From MWFE01 sp964481075 (GTDB lineage Bacteria > Bacteroidota > Bacteroidia > Bacteroidales > Tenuifilaceae), in contig CAYZSD010000070.1 in assembly GCA_964481075.1 (NCBI GenBank), forward strand, positions 1 through 16,236: DNA of 16,236 nucleotides, given 5' to 3'. Each line of letters opens with the position of its first letter. Positions within the stretch are counted from its first letter, which is position 1. Shown piece by piece: positions 5,174 through 14,600 of the stretch. The notes under the pieces are model-generated. The model did no database searches, was not told where the DNA came from, and saw only the letters and a program-made list of their open reading frames with translations. The position numbers were made by a program, and so were the translations under genes.

Positions 5174-7525
5174 TTACTTATTCATTTCCTTTAGCAGTAC
5201 TTTACTTACTTCCCAAGTAGCTGCACCGCTCGTTGTGCTGTTATATTTGAATGCAATGTGAATGGTTTCACCATCGAAGTCGGAAAGGTCAATGTCGCCG
5301 CTATCAACAAAATTCCAGTTGTTACCAGCAGGTCTAGTGAATCCAGTTATTTGAACCCAATCGCCCGATTCGGTAGGAAGGCTTGTACCGTTAAAGTTCG
5401 ATGAAACCAAAACCTTCATGTCGTTGATGTTTGTGATGTAATTTATTGCTTCCCGAATATTGAGGGTAACATTATTTTTTCCTGCTAAGTTAATGGCAGG
5501 TGATACTAACCAATCCTCATTGTTTTGAGCACCACTTGCAAATCCATTCATTACTGCACATCCACCATCATAATTTGCCCATGACCATTGCTGCGCTCCA
5601 ACAATACTGTGTGCGTTGAATACACCAAGGTTCGATGAAAAATTCTCTTCAAAGAAAAAATCACCTGGGGTCTCATCGTCTGGATTAATTCCTGCTCCAT
5701 CGAGCCAGTAGCCATCGCAGTCTTTTAATCCTGGTACGCTGAAGTAAGCTGTTAGGTTTCCTCTAATCTTTAAAAGTTTACCCAAATTGCCAGCATTGTC
5801 AACAAGGTTGACAGCAGTTCTTACTGAACCGAAAGGTAGTTGAACTATTAAACATTTCGACTCGCTTGTTTCTGTTGGAGAGTCGGCAAGTAGAATGTTT
5901 GAGTTGGTTTGGAAAGGTGCTGTGAATGATGCGTAGAATGGGCTAGTAACGGTTTCCATTACCCCAACAATGTACCCTTCAACCCATTTTTGGGTGCCGG
6001 TATTGTTTGCAATGGCCGCTGCAACGTTGAATGGATCGACGAATGTCCCAGTACCAGTCCCTTCACCTGTTCCACCTCCACAACGTTCTCCATTAAGATT
6101 TACATCATTTAATGTGCGAATGTAAAGCTGGAAATCGTTGTTAAACTTGCTAAGAATTGCAACCATTTGTCCATTACCGCTTGGCAAAGTTTCAGCAGCA
6201 AAATTTGCATAGTTGCTTGTCCTAACAATTATGGTTTTATTTGCACAATCCTTTAGGGTTCTATTAGTAGTAGATGTTGTAGTGGCGAATGTTTTACCAA
6301 GTTCAGAGTCGGCAAATTCAACACCATCTAGAATAACCAGTTTTCCAACATCCTGATTATTTATGTTTGATAAATCAATTGGGGTAGGACTTGGTAGAAC
6401 ACCACCCGGAATGGCTGCTATGAAAGCAGAGATTGCAGAGGGCTCAATCCCACCTAAACGAGTCTGGCCACCACTTTCGTAGGTGCCTCCACCAATGGAA
6501 ACAATGCCGCCATAGGAACCGAGGTAGAGGCCTTGCAGTTTTACCCTAATCTTTTGTCCAGCAGGGAATCGCTGGTAAAGGTCATAGTCGTTTATCGATA
6601 GTTCTATCCCTCCCGTATTGTCTTGAATAACAAGTTTTTTGTAATAATTCCCCGATTGATCATCGGCGGTTACAACTGCTTCAATGAAGTATGGTTCGGC
6701 AATTTGAGGGAAACCGCTCGTGTAGGATGCTTTTACGGCGGCAATAGTTGTTTGCTCTAAGTTCTCCCAAGGGTCATAGCGTTCACCGGTGAGTTCAACT
6801 TCGCTAGCTCTTCGAATATAAAGTTGAACCGTTTCCCTAAAAATTCCTACTACTGCAACGAGGGAACCAAAGCCACTGGGAACCTTTTGGTTGGCAAACT
6901 TAGCGTATCCGCTTGATCTAATCATCATGCTATTGCCAAGGGTGTCCTCAATAAAAATTTCGCCATACTTTAGTCCTACGGCATCAGCCCATGTTTTTGA
7001 AGTGTCAGAGGCTACAATTTGAACGTTGTTTAATCTAATTAATCTCGATTGAAAGTAGCTCTTATCGAGGTTAATATCCCTAATAGTAGTAACTTCTGGT
7101 TCGATGAAGCAGTTGGTCGCTTGTTTCACTACGCTTGAATCGGGATGAAGGGAATCGACTTGAAAGAGGTTCTCGTACCACGATAGTTTTGCCCCTTTTA
7201 GATAGATTCTGATAGAATCCCCCTCATTAAGCGAACTTGAAGACTGGAACCGAAGGTTGACAGCACCAGTATGATCTTGAACAAAAGCGTTTTTGTAAAC
7301 ATTCCCCGAACTTTCGTCCATGGTAACAATTGCAAAAACCGACTGCTCCCCTGTATAAACAACATTGCCTGGAGGGCACGCATTTCTTAAATCTTCAATT
7401 GTTAGAACAGCGCCAACTGGCAATTCCACGAGCGGAGGAGTATCAAAGTCGTATTCGATACAGCTTGCTGCAACAAGGGCAAGCATAAGAGCAAAAATGC
7501 TTTGGGTGAATCGGAATCTTTTCAT
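5174..7525 (-). CDS. Multidomain surface lipoprotein with two DUF5689 domains, partner of the TonB-dependent receptor
   Basis: This 783-residue protein has a lipoprotein signal peptide (about 1-21) with lipobox AASC, lipidated at C22. The mature end is CIEYDFDTP; its acidic residues resemble the export signals that place Bacteroidota lipoproteins on the cell surface. Next come two DUF5689 domains, about 38-248 and 255-480. They are an internal duplication, since each ends in a parallel phrase (QLYIRRASEVELTGER and QLYIRTLNDVNLNGER). A Gly/Thr linker (482-494) leads to a DUF6359-like domain (about 495-610, WVEGYIVGVME) and a choice-of-anchor-J-like jelly roll (about 622-780, NNEDWLVSPAINL). 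DUF5689 and DUF6359 are OB-like domains of unknown ligand. The gene starts 26 bp after the receptor gene, indicating one operon. By analogy with SusD it may capture ligand for the receptor, though it is not a SusD homologue. Domain names are recalled, not searched. Confidence 0.85.
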   Translation of the reverse strand: MKRFRFTQSIFALMLALVAASCIEYDFDTPPLVELPVGAVLTIEDLRNACPPGNVVYTGEQSVFAIVTMDESSGNVYKNAFVQDHTGAVNLRFQSSSSLNEGDSIRIYLKGAKLSWYENLFQVDSLHPDSSVVKQATNCFIEPEVTTIRDINLDKSYFQSRLIRLNNVQIVASDTSKTWADAVGLKYGEIFIEDTLGNSMMIRSSGYAKFANQKVPSGFGSLVAVVGIFRETVQLYIRRASEVELTGERYDPWENLEQTTIAAVKASYTSGFPQIAEPYFIEAVVTADDQSGNYYKKLVIQDNTGGIELSINDYDLYQRFPAGQKIRVKLQGLYLGSYGGIVSIGGGTYESGGQTRLGGIEPSAISAFIAAIPGGVLPSPTPIDLSNINNQDVGKLVILDGVEFADSELGKTFATTTSTTNRTLKDCANKTIIVRTSNYANFAAETLPSGNGQMVAILSKFNNDFQLYIRTLNDVNLNGERCGGGTGEGTGTGTFVDPFNVAAAIANNTGTQKWVEGYIVGVMETVTSPFYASFTAPFQTNSNILLADSPTETSESKCLIVQLPFGSVRTAVNLVDNAGNLGKLLKIRGNLTAYFSVPGLKDCDGYWLDGAGINPDDETPGDFFFEENFSSNLGVFNAHSIVGAQQWSWANYDGGCAVMNGFASGAQNNEDWLVSPAINLAGKNNVTLNIREAINYITNINDMKVLVSSNFNGTSLPTESGDWVQITGFTRPAGNNWNFVDSGDIDLSDFDGETIHIAFKYNSTTSGAATWEVSKVLLKEMNK

Positions 7526-7551
7526 AGATTATATGTTTTTATTAATATTTA

Positions 7552-10275
7552 CTAAAATGAAAATCTGAGGTTTAAGAAGTAATTTCTACCAAACATGTAA
7601 GCATACTTAGGTGGAAATTTTTCAAGATCTCTGGAATCGTAACGAAGCTGTTCGAATGCAATTACAGTGATTTCCTTGTTGTTGAGCATGTTACTTACAT
7701 TAAGACTTAGTTCTAGTGTGTACTCCCTTGCAATTCGCCACGACTTTCCTGCAAAAGCATCAAGGGTATAACTGTCGTTAAGCTTCTCTTGTTCAAGCAC
7801 TTTATCCCATTGTGGATCTGAAACCACAAGCCCTTTAAGAGCTTCTTCAGTTCGCCTGTCAGGATTTGGATCTATGTATGTTTTGCCATAAAAGTTAAAA
7901 CTTGAGCCAATAAACCAAAACCTAGTTGAGTTGTAACGAAAACCTGCTGAAGCAGCCATTTGTGGAAATCCCCCAAGCATATAGTTTTTGAAGTAAACAG
8001 TACGATTCTCTGCAAGCAGTTCGTAATTGTTGTCTCTTGCAATGGTAACATTTGGCCTTGAGTTGTATGTATAATGCCCCCACGCACCAACAGCATTTAC
8101 CGATAATTGTGGGGTAACATTAACTTCAATGCCTAGTTCAGCTCCCACATGTTTAGTGTTTACACCTTTCATGATGTAGTTAATGAAGGTTCTATAACCT
8201 TCATGATAATAGCTTCGATTCCATGTTTGATCGAGGAACTCAGTGTAGTAAGCAGTAATCCTTGACTTAATTTTTGGAGCACGTATTACATAGTTTATAT
8301 CACCAGTGAAGACAGTTTCATTAGTTAAATCATCAATAACATGATCACGGACTCTCGAAGAGATGAAGGCATCTCTGAAATAGGGTGCCCTTGTTAGGTA
8401 GGCTCCGTTTAGTGTAACATAATGGCGACCAGTGATTTTGTATGTTATTCCCCCTTTTAATCCATAGTTAAGGAATTTTTGTTTTTCAGAATCTCCAAAA
8501 GAGTTATCGGGAAACCGACCATTCTTCATGTTGCCTGTTCGCCAAAACGTTGTGTGGTTTATGTTGGTTGCAACGAAAAAGTCAACCTTTGTAAACGAGA
8601 ATTCCGATTGTGCAAAGAAATCCATCTGATTAATATTGGCAACAAAATCGTAACCGAATCTTTCACCTTCCTTTATTAAACGATTTGGATTGTTTAGGTC
8701 GTTTTGGTAAAAGGTTGGATCGTCGAAATCACGTTCGGCAAACTGGTCAACATCTATCCACCAGTCTCCACCAAGAAGATCGTTCATTTCTTTGAACTGA
8801 AAACCCTTGTAAAAAGAAAGATTTGCTCCACCGGTAAGAGTAATATTCTTGCTAAGGTTGTGCCGTGCGTTTGAATTGAAAATCCATTGGCTATGATCGG
8901 TTCTTCTCTCTTCAACAATATACTTTGATCGATTTCCAGTAATGGAAGAATCGGGAGAGAAAAGGTTCTTGCTGTTAGCAAAGTAGAAGTGATCCCAATT
9001 AATTTGTCTAAACTCCTTGTTGTTTTTCCAAAGGTTTGTTAGTCTGTTGTATTGATATTCATCATCTTGATAGTAACTTGGGAGGTAACGGTAGTAGTCG
9101 GGTCGTGGATCGGGGGCATTATACCAGTTTAAAGCTGTATTTCCACCTCGACCAAAGGAATATACCGCAGAAGTATTGACAGTAGTGTTTCCATATTTTC
9201 CAAAATGAGAGAGTATCATCATTGGTTTATGGAAGTTGCTTACCCGAGAGTTTCGAACTTTACCATTTTGGTACCCCCAATTAGGGTTATAGTATTGATT
9301 GCCTGTTAGATCGTATGCTTCTTGAACGGATAAACCTGAACGACCGCTTCTGGTTGGTGTGCCAAAAACTGTAAAACCAAAGCTGTGATTCTTGTTGAAT
9401 TGCCTTTCGGTGGTAATAAAGTAAGCGTAAGCATCATAGAATGTACCTTCAACATAACCTTCTTGAGCCCAACGCCTTGAGGCTGAAATGGTGAGACCCC
9501 ATCGATCTTCCATCATACCAGTTGAGTGAGTAAACATCATCCTGTTTCGGTAGTTTCTGTTCGCTGAAGAGTAGCTAATCTGAGTTCCAGGACGACTTTC
9601 AGATGCCCTTACGATGATGTTGTTAGTTCCGCTTATATCGCCAAAAACAACCTCCGATGCTGCTAACCCAATGGTGTTCACTGTATTTCTCATGGCATCG
9701 TTTAGCCCACCCCAGGTTGAATAGTAGGTTCGTCCAGTCTCTGGGTCATTCATTGGAACACCATTTATGAGAACTGTGCTGTACTCCGAATCGTAGCCAC
9801 GTACCCTAAACCTTGCTGAGCCAAAAGTGTAGCCAGCTGTAGAGAGAAAAACATCGCGTGAGCCTTGAAGAAGTCCCGATACATCATGTATCTCTTCGTC
9901 GGTTTCGAAATCTGAAATTGATAGGGTTACAACAGGTGTTGTACTAGGTGCTGGCTTTGAAATGCCTGAAGGTGAGACGATTTCAAGGTCTAATTCAACG
10001 TTGATTATTGAACGGCCTTTTAATTCTTCTTTATGAATTATTGTTCCATCATAAGAAAAAACCAACTCTAAAGCACTTGCAGGTACTGCAAGCCAGTAAA
10101 CTCCATCAATGTCTGTGGCTTTTGAAACACTAGACTCATTTACAGAGACTATTACCCCCTCAATTGGACTTCCATCCTTTGCGTTGGTTACAATTCCTGA
10201 TACCTGAACAGTTTGTGCGTTTATGTGGTATAAGAAATTGAAAAACAAAACGATAAGTAGTAAAGTTTTTTTCAT
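7552..10275 (-). CDS. TonB-dependent outer-membrane receptor with carboxypeptidase-like regulatory domain
   Basis: From the ATG at 10275 the protein has 907 residues; a TTG at 10284 in frame is less likely. A signal peptide (about 1-20, ending YHINA) precedes a carboxypeptidase-regulatory-like beta domain (about 22-100, VSGIVTNAKDGSPIEGVIV). A plug domain follows (about 115-227, including ARFRVRGYDSEYSTVLING and PMNDPETG), then a long beta barrel rich in aromatic strands. It ends in LNLRFSF with a terminal Phe, the outer-membrane assembly signal. Such receptors use TonB-ExbBD energy to import large or scarce substrates. The co-transcribed lipoprotein and the divergent exported nuclease-family enzyme suggest a phosphodiester-containing substrate such as nucleic acid. 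No SusD gene is present, and the barrel itself does not reveal the ligand. No frameshift is seen. Confidence 0.95.
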   Translation of the reverse strand: MKKTLLLIVLFFNFLYHINAQTVQVSGIVTNAKDGSPIEGVIVSVNESSVSKATDIDGVYWLAVPASALELVFSYDGTIIHKEELKGRSIINVELDLEIVSPSGISKPAPSTTPVVTLSISDFETDEEIHDVSGLLQGSRDVFLSTAGYTFGSARFRVRGYDSEYSTVLINGVPMNDPETGRTYYSTWGGLNDAMRNTVNTIGLAASEVVFGDISGTNNIIVRASESRPGTQISYSSANRNYRNRMMFTHSTGMMEDRWGLTISASRRWAQEGYVEGTFYDAYAYFITTERQFNKNHSFGFTVFGTPTRSGRSGLSVQEAYDLTGNQYYNPNWGYQNGKVRNSRVSNFHKPMMILSHFGKYGNTTVNTSAVYSFGRGGNTALNWYNAPDPRPDYYRYLPSYYQDDEYQYNRLTNLWKNNKEFRQINWDHFYFANSKNLFSPDSSITGNRSKYIVEERRTDHSQWIFNSNARHNLSKNITLTGGANLSFYKGFQFKEMNDLLGGDWWIDVDQFAERDFDDPTFYQNDLNNPNRLIKEGERFGYDFVANINQMDFFAQSEFSFTKVDFFVATNINHTTFWRTGNMKNGRFPDNSFGDSEKQKFLNYGLKGGITYKITGRHYVTLNGAYLTRAPYFRDAFISSRVRDHVIDDLTNETVFTGDINYVIRAPKIKSRITAYYTEFLDQTWNRSYYHEGYRTFINYIMKGVNTKHVGAELGIEVNVTPQLSVNAVGAWGHYTYNSRPNVTIARDNNYELLAENRTVYFKNYMLGGFPQMAASAGFRYNSTRFWFIGSSFNFYGKTYIDPNPDRRTEEALKGLVVSDPQWDKVLEQEKLNDSYTLDAFAGKSWRIAREYTLELSLNVSNMLNNKEITVIAFEQLRYDSRDLEKFPPKYAYMFGRNYFLNLRFSF

Positions 10276-10311
10276 ATTTTTCAAATAAGGAAAACGTTAG
10301 TTGGGATAAAT

Positions 10312-10336
10312 CAAAAATATACAATTTTCAAAAATA
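10312..10336 (-). promoter_or_regulatory. Two tandem candidate -7 elements for the receptor operon
   Basis: On the minus strand TATTTTTG, a perfect TAnnTTTG match, occurs at 10319-10312 and again at 10336-10329, 17 bases apart, in the AT-rich divergent region. The one nearer the gene would start transcription around 10305 and give a leader of about 30 bases. No TTG is found at -33 spacing for either. Two exact copies in tandem strengthen the case, but AT-richness raises the background rate. Confidence 0.4.
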
Positions 10337-10447
10337 GTTATAATTGCTAAAATATGGCTTTAAAAGAAAATAAAAAATTATTTTTACCACCATAAACACG
10401 ACGATTGAGCATCGCTCCTTATTTTTTGAATCTGAAAAAAAAATAAT

Positions 10448-11503
10448 ATGAAAAGATTATGGGTATTAAGCTTAGTGGGCGTTACATTTCTGTTTTTTAC
10501 TTTTTGTAAGAGCCTAATTGCACAGGACAAGAAAGATTATCGTGTTGTGTGTATTGCATTCTATAATGTTGAAAACCTTTTTGATACCTTAGATACACCG
10601 GGGGTAAATGATGTTGAGTACACTCCAGGCGGCGATAAGCGTTGGAATTCACAGAAGTACTTCGAGAAACTCGACAATCTCTCGAAGGTTATCCAGGAGA
10701 TAGGTAAAGAACATACCCCACATGGACCTGCAATTATTGGAGTAGCCGAAGTAGAGAACACAGAGGTTTTAGTCGATTTAGCTAAACATAAGGATATTGC
10801 AGATAGGAATTATCAGGTTGTACATTACGATGGCCCTGATCTACGAGGCGTAGATGTGGCATTACTCTATCAACCAGCATATTTTCAGGTGACAAACAGC
10901 AAAAGTTACACGTTAAGAATACCAGGGGAAAGAGAATTCTATACCCGCGACCAACTTCTAGTATCAGGGCTTTTACATGGCGAACCGTTTCATTTTATTG
11001 TAGTACATTGGCCTTCACGAAGAGGAGGGGAATCAAGAAGCAAGCACCTGAGAAATGCTGCTGCCGATTTAGGTCGTCATATCATTGATTCAATTCAACG
11101 TGTTGATCCAAATTCAAAAATAATTTTCATGGGCGACCTTAACGACAACCCCGACGATACCAGCGTTATTAGTCACCTCCGTGCTTCGCCTGATGCCTCA
11201 AATTTAAAGGATGGAGAATTATACAACCCATTCCATAGCTTCTATAAGAAAGGGATAGGTACCTTAGCTTGGCGTGATACATGGAGCCTTTTTGACCAAA
11301 TAATTATCAGCAAGCCTTTACTTGAAAAAGACTTTTCTTCATATCGTTTCTACAAAGCATCGGTTTTTAACCAAAAATTTTTGCAACAGCAAACTGGTCG
11401 TTTCAAGGGCTACCCACATCGAACACATGCTGGTAACCAGTATCTTGGGGGTTACTCCGACCATTTTCCCACCTACATCCTTCTTGTTAAGGAAGCTCAG
11501 TAA
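10448..11503 (+). CDS. Exported endonuclease/exonuclease/phosphatase (EEP) family hydrolase
   Basis: This 351-residue protein belongs to the metal-dependent DNase I/exonuclease III/sphingomyelinase superfamily. An N-terminal hydrophobic segment (3-25) is a signal peptide, probably cleaved near LIAQ-D; C20 lies in a poor lipobox, so a lipoprotein is possible but less likely. The family motifs are complete: FYNVENLFDT (N40, E42), GVAEVEN with the metal ligand E101, RGVDVALLYQ (133-142), VVHWPSRRGG with H187, FMGDLNDNP (D230, N232), FDQII with D283 and the terminal GYSDHFP (D338, H339). It should cleave phosphodiester or phosphomonoester bonds in the periplasm or outside; nucleic acid is the most common substrate in this family. 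It is divergent from the receptor/lipoprotein operon across 172 bp, which suggests shared function. The specific substrate cannot be read from sequence. Confidence 0.92.
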   Translation: MKRLWVLSLVGVTFLFFTFCKSLIAQDKKDYRVVCIAFYNVENLFDTLDTPGVNDVEYTPGGDKRWNSQKYFEKLDNLSKVIQEIGKEHTPHGPAIIGVAEVENTEVLVDLAKHKDIADRNYQVVHYDGPDLRGVDVALLYQPAYFQVTNSKSYTLRIPGEREFYTRDQLLVSGLLHGEPFHFIVVHWPSRRGGESRSKHLRNAAADLGRHIIDSIQRVDPNSKIIFMGDLNDNPDDTSVISHLRASPDASNLKDGELYNPFHSFYKKGIGTLAWRDTWSLFDQIIISKPLLEKDFSSYRFYKASVFNQKFLQQQTGRFKGYPHRTHAGNQYLGGYSDHFPTYILLVKEAQ

Positions 11504-11522
11504 ATTGGATTCGAAGTAAAAC

Positions 11523-11584
11523 AAGAATGAGGATAAGCAGACGTTTCTCTTAAATAATAGAGAGCTGTGCTTATCCTCATTCTT
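11523..11584. terminator. Convergent terminator hairpin between the EEP gene and the deiminase gene
   Basis: Two 17-base arms (11523-11539 and 11568-11584) are perfectly complementary, with an inner TCTCT/AGAGA stem (11546-11550 / 11559-11563) closing a TAAATAAT loop. It lies 19 bases after the EEP stop and 27 bases past the minus-strand deiminase stop. On the minus strand the hairpin is followed by GTTTTACTTC, a fair U-tract; on the plus strand the tail is poorer. It most likely serves both transcripts. Confidence 0.8.
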
Positions 11585-11611
11585 AATGAGTGAAAAAGAA
11601 TTCTATGCTAT

Positions 11612-14600
11612 TTATAGCTTTATGAACTTACTCGACCATGTTCCTTGAGCAGACTCAACTCGAATAATATAGGCTCCATGAGGTAGCGATGAAACATTCA
11701 CAGTAACTTGTTTTTCAGCGTCACCAAAAGGAATTCTTTGAACTATATAACCAGTTGCACTCGATATTGTGAGAGTGGCTCCGTATAGTTCAATTGGAAA
11801 AGAAATGGACACAAAGTTGCTCCCTGGATTTGGATGTATAAATATTTTTTCCTGACTGAGCAATTTGGCACTTGTTCCGTCAACGACAAAGAATGCTTTA
11901 GCTTCAGTATTTTGGTTTATCTCAATTTGTATGGTTGCAGTGCTGAAGTTTGTTTCGTTAACTACCCACTGGTCAAACTTCCAACCAGAAGAAGGGGTTG
12001 CAACTAAAGAAACAACGGATCCTTCTGCCCATTCGTAACTTCCTGAAACAGGTGTTGTTGTGCCATTCCCTTCTATGCTTACAGTTAAGGTATAGTATGT
12101 TGTTGGGTCGGTAACGGATATGAGGGCGGGTTTAACTAGTTCTAAGATTTCATTTACAGTAAGGCTAATATCCTTCTCGCCGGGGGTTTGGTATGAAACA
12201 GTATGTGGCCCTACGGTGTTAGCCGTGGCAGGAGAAGCACCTTCTCCAAAATTCCACAGGTACGATTGGGCATTTACACCTAAATTCACAAATGTGAAAG
12301 TTACCTCTTCATTGATAAGCACATCGGTAGAGGAAACCTCAAAATCGAATCCTATGCCCTGATCCTCAACAAAAATGGCAACTGCTTCAAAATCTTGAGT
12401 CATTATCAGCGAAATGGTAGCATTGCTACTATCGACATCATTTACTATCCATTTGTCGAATAGCCATCCCTCATCGGGAGTGGCGGTAAGAGTTTGCAGG
12501 CTGCCTGCTACATGTTGGTAAACTCCCGAGTCGGGGGTTGTAGTCCCATTACCTTCGATACTAATTGAAAGTGAGTAATATATATTCGAATCGGTAACAA
12601 TAATAAACGATGGTTTTGTAAGGGTGAGATTTCCATTAATTGTAAGTGAAACATCCTTGGCTCCTATTGTTTCATAAATCACAGTATGAGGACCTTCTTC
12701 GTTTGCTGATGCTGGACTAGCACCTTCGCCAAAGTTCCATAGGAATTCTTGCGCTTCAACACCCTGATTAATAAAGGTGAAAACAACTTCATCGTTTATT
12801 TCAACCTGAGATAGAGATACTTCAAAATCGAAGCCAATACTTTCTTCAACAAAGAATGCAACAGCCGATTTAGCTTGATCCATGGTTATTGAAACTTCAG
12901 AGTTGGTAAACGGAGAACCATCAATCTCCCATCTGTCGAAAAGCCAACCTATGTCTGGAGTTGCAGAAGCAGTAATCTCAGAGTCAGCGATATATGAGTG
13001 TTCGCCTGGTTCGGGGAGGGTTGTCCCGTTACCCTCAACTGAAATGGTTAAAGTATAGTAAACAGGGGGTTCGGTAACGGTTATATAATCTGATTTTGTT
13101 AGAACAAGATCCCCATTAACAGTTAATGCTACTGTTTTAGTCCCAATAGTTTGATATGATACGGTGTGAGGCCCTTGGGTTGTTGCTGTTGCTGGAGATG
13201 CACCTTCTCCGAAATTCCAGAGGAAACTTTGTGCCGAAACGCCTTGATTAATAAACTCGAAGGTTACCTGATCGCCTAACTCAATGCTTGTAGCGGATAC
13301 ACTGAAATCGAAGCCCAAGTCTTGAATATCAAAGACATAAAGACCTTGTGGTGCAACGAGTGGTTTAGTTAGGGTTTTATTGTTCCCATTGGTTGCACTA
13401 ATGTAATAGTAAACACTTGTTCCTGGTGCTTGACTGGGAATCAAGGCTCTAAATGTATCGAGTTCGAGGCTCATGGGTACTTGAGTGAAACCTGCGGTAG
13501 TGTCTAAGCTCCAGAAAAGGTTTGCCTCTGTAATTCCTGATGCAGAACTTATATGAGAGCTTATTGAGTATCCATTTCCAGAGTAGCTTATTTCGTCGCG
13601 TAAAGGGGGATGGCTAAAGAATATTGGGTCGTTTGCTGCAATTTCCTTTGAAATGCAATGAATGGCTCCACTAGCAGGAATCACGTTTCGCATGTTTATA
13701 CCAACAACATTGTAACCAGGCATGGCATCCCTATAAATTTGAAGGGCTTGATTATCGAGAGGGAGTCCATAAATTGGAACAAGAACAAGGTTGTTAAGGA
13801 TAATTGAGTTTGTATAGGTTAGGTAGTCTGACCATTGATTTGGGTAATAACCAGATTCATCTGGGGGCATTGGAATACGAACAACCCGGTATGGCCGACC
13901 ATAAGGTGTTTGAAAATTGTTTAAAATATAGCTAAGGTTTGCCTCAATTTGTGGACCATCGGCTACTCCTGTTGGATACTGTCCTACAAGCAAGGTTTCC
14001 TCGTCAAGCAGTTTCATGTGCATATCAATATGGTGTATCCCATCATAGGGTAGCACTGTCATTTTAACGTAAGGTTCTATGCCCATGTACTTCTTAACAA
14101 TCGTATCGATTTGAGCAGCAGTAAGATTGCTGTTCTCGTTGAGGATTAGATTTGATGAGAAACCTTTATTAAATCCATCCGACATGAAGTTTCCACCGGT
14201 TGCTACCAAGCGATTTGGGCTAACGGTCATTTGATAGATCGGAAGTCCTAGATGATTTGCCATAACCGAGGGAATGGCATCGTCCTGTGGGCGTGGGCGA
14301 TTGTAAACCCAATCGACGAAGGCTAGCTCATTTGTACCATTCAGGTATATGCTTTGTGGTCCATAGTCTCGAACCCAAACGGTGTTGTAGCTAGCTGTTA
14401 CAAAAACAACGTTTTCAGTGTTTACTCCACCTTCGGCAAGGTAGCTTTGAACTGAACTTGGGTTGCTACAAACAATGTAAACAGTAACAACTTGTTTTGC
14501 ATACCGAACAATTTCTCTGAGATTGCTTTGATACGATGCCCATGTAACGATAACACCTTGTGCTTCGTCCCATTCCGAAGGAGTTCGAGGGCGAAGATCG

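Noticed and set aside
10379..10428. Promoter for the EEP gene (TATTTTTA at 10379-10386 or TTATTTTTTG at 10419-10428)
   Set aside because: Each departs from TAnnTTTG by one substitution or one extra base, and no TTG lies at the right distance; not strong enough to report.
11322..11524. 65- and 61-codon frames near the end of the EEP gene
   Set aside because: They overlap the EEP motifs in other frames or on the other strand and contain no domain signal.
12120..12362. 80-codon plus-strand frame inside the deiminase repeats
   Set aside because: It is antisense to the PKD/InlB-like repeat coding sequence and reflects its composition rather than a gene.
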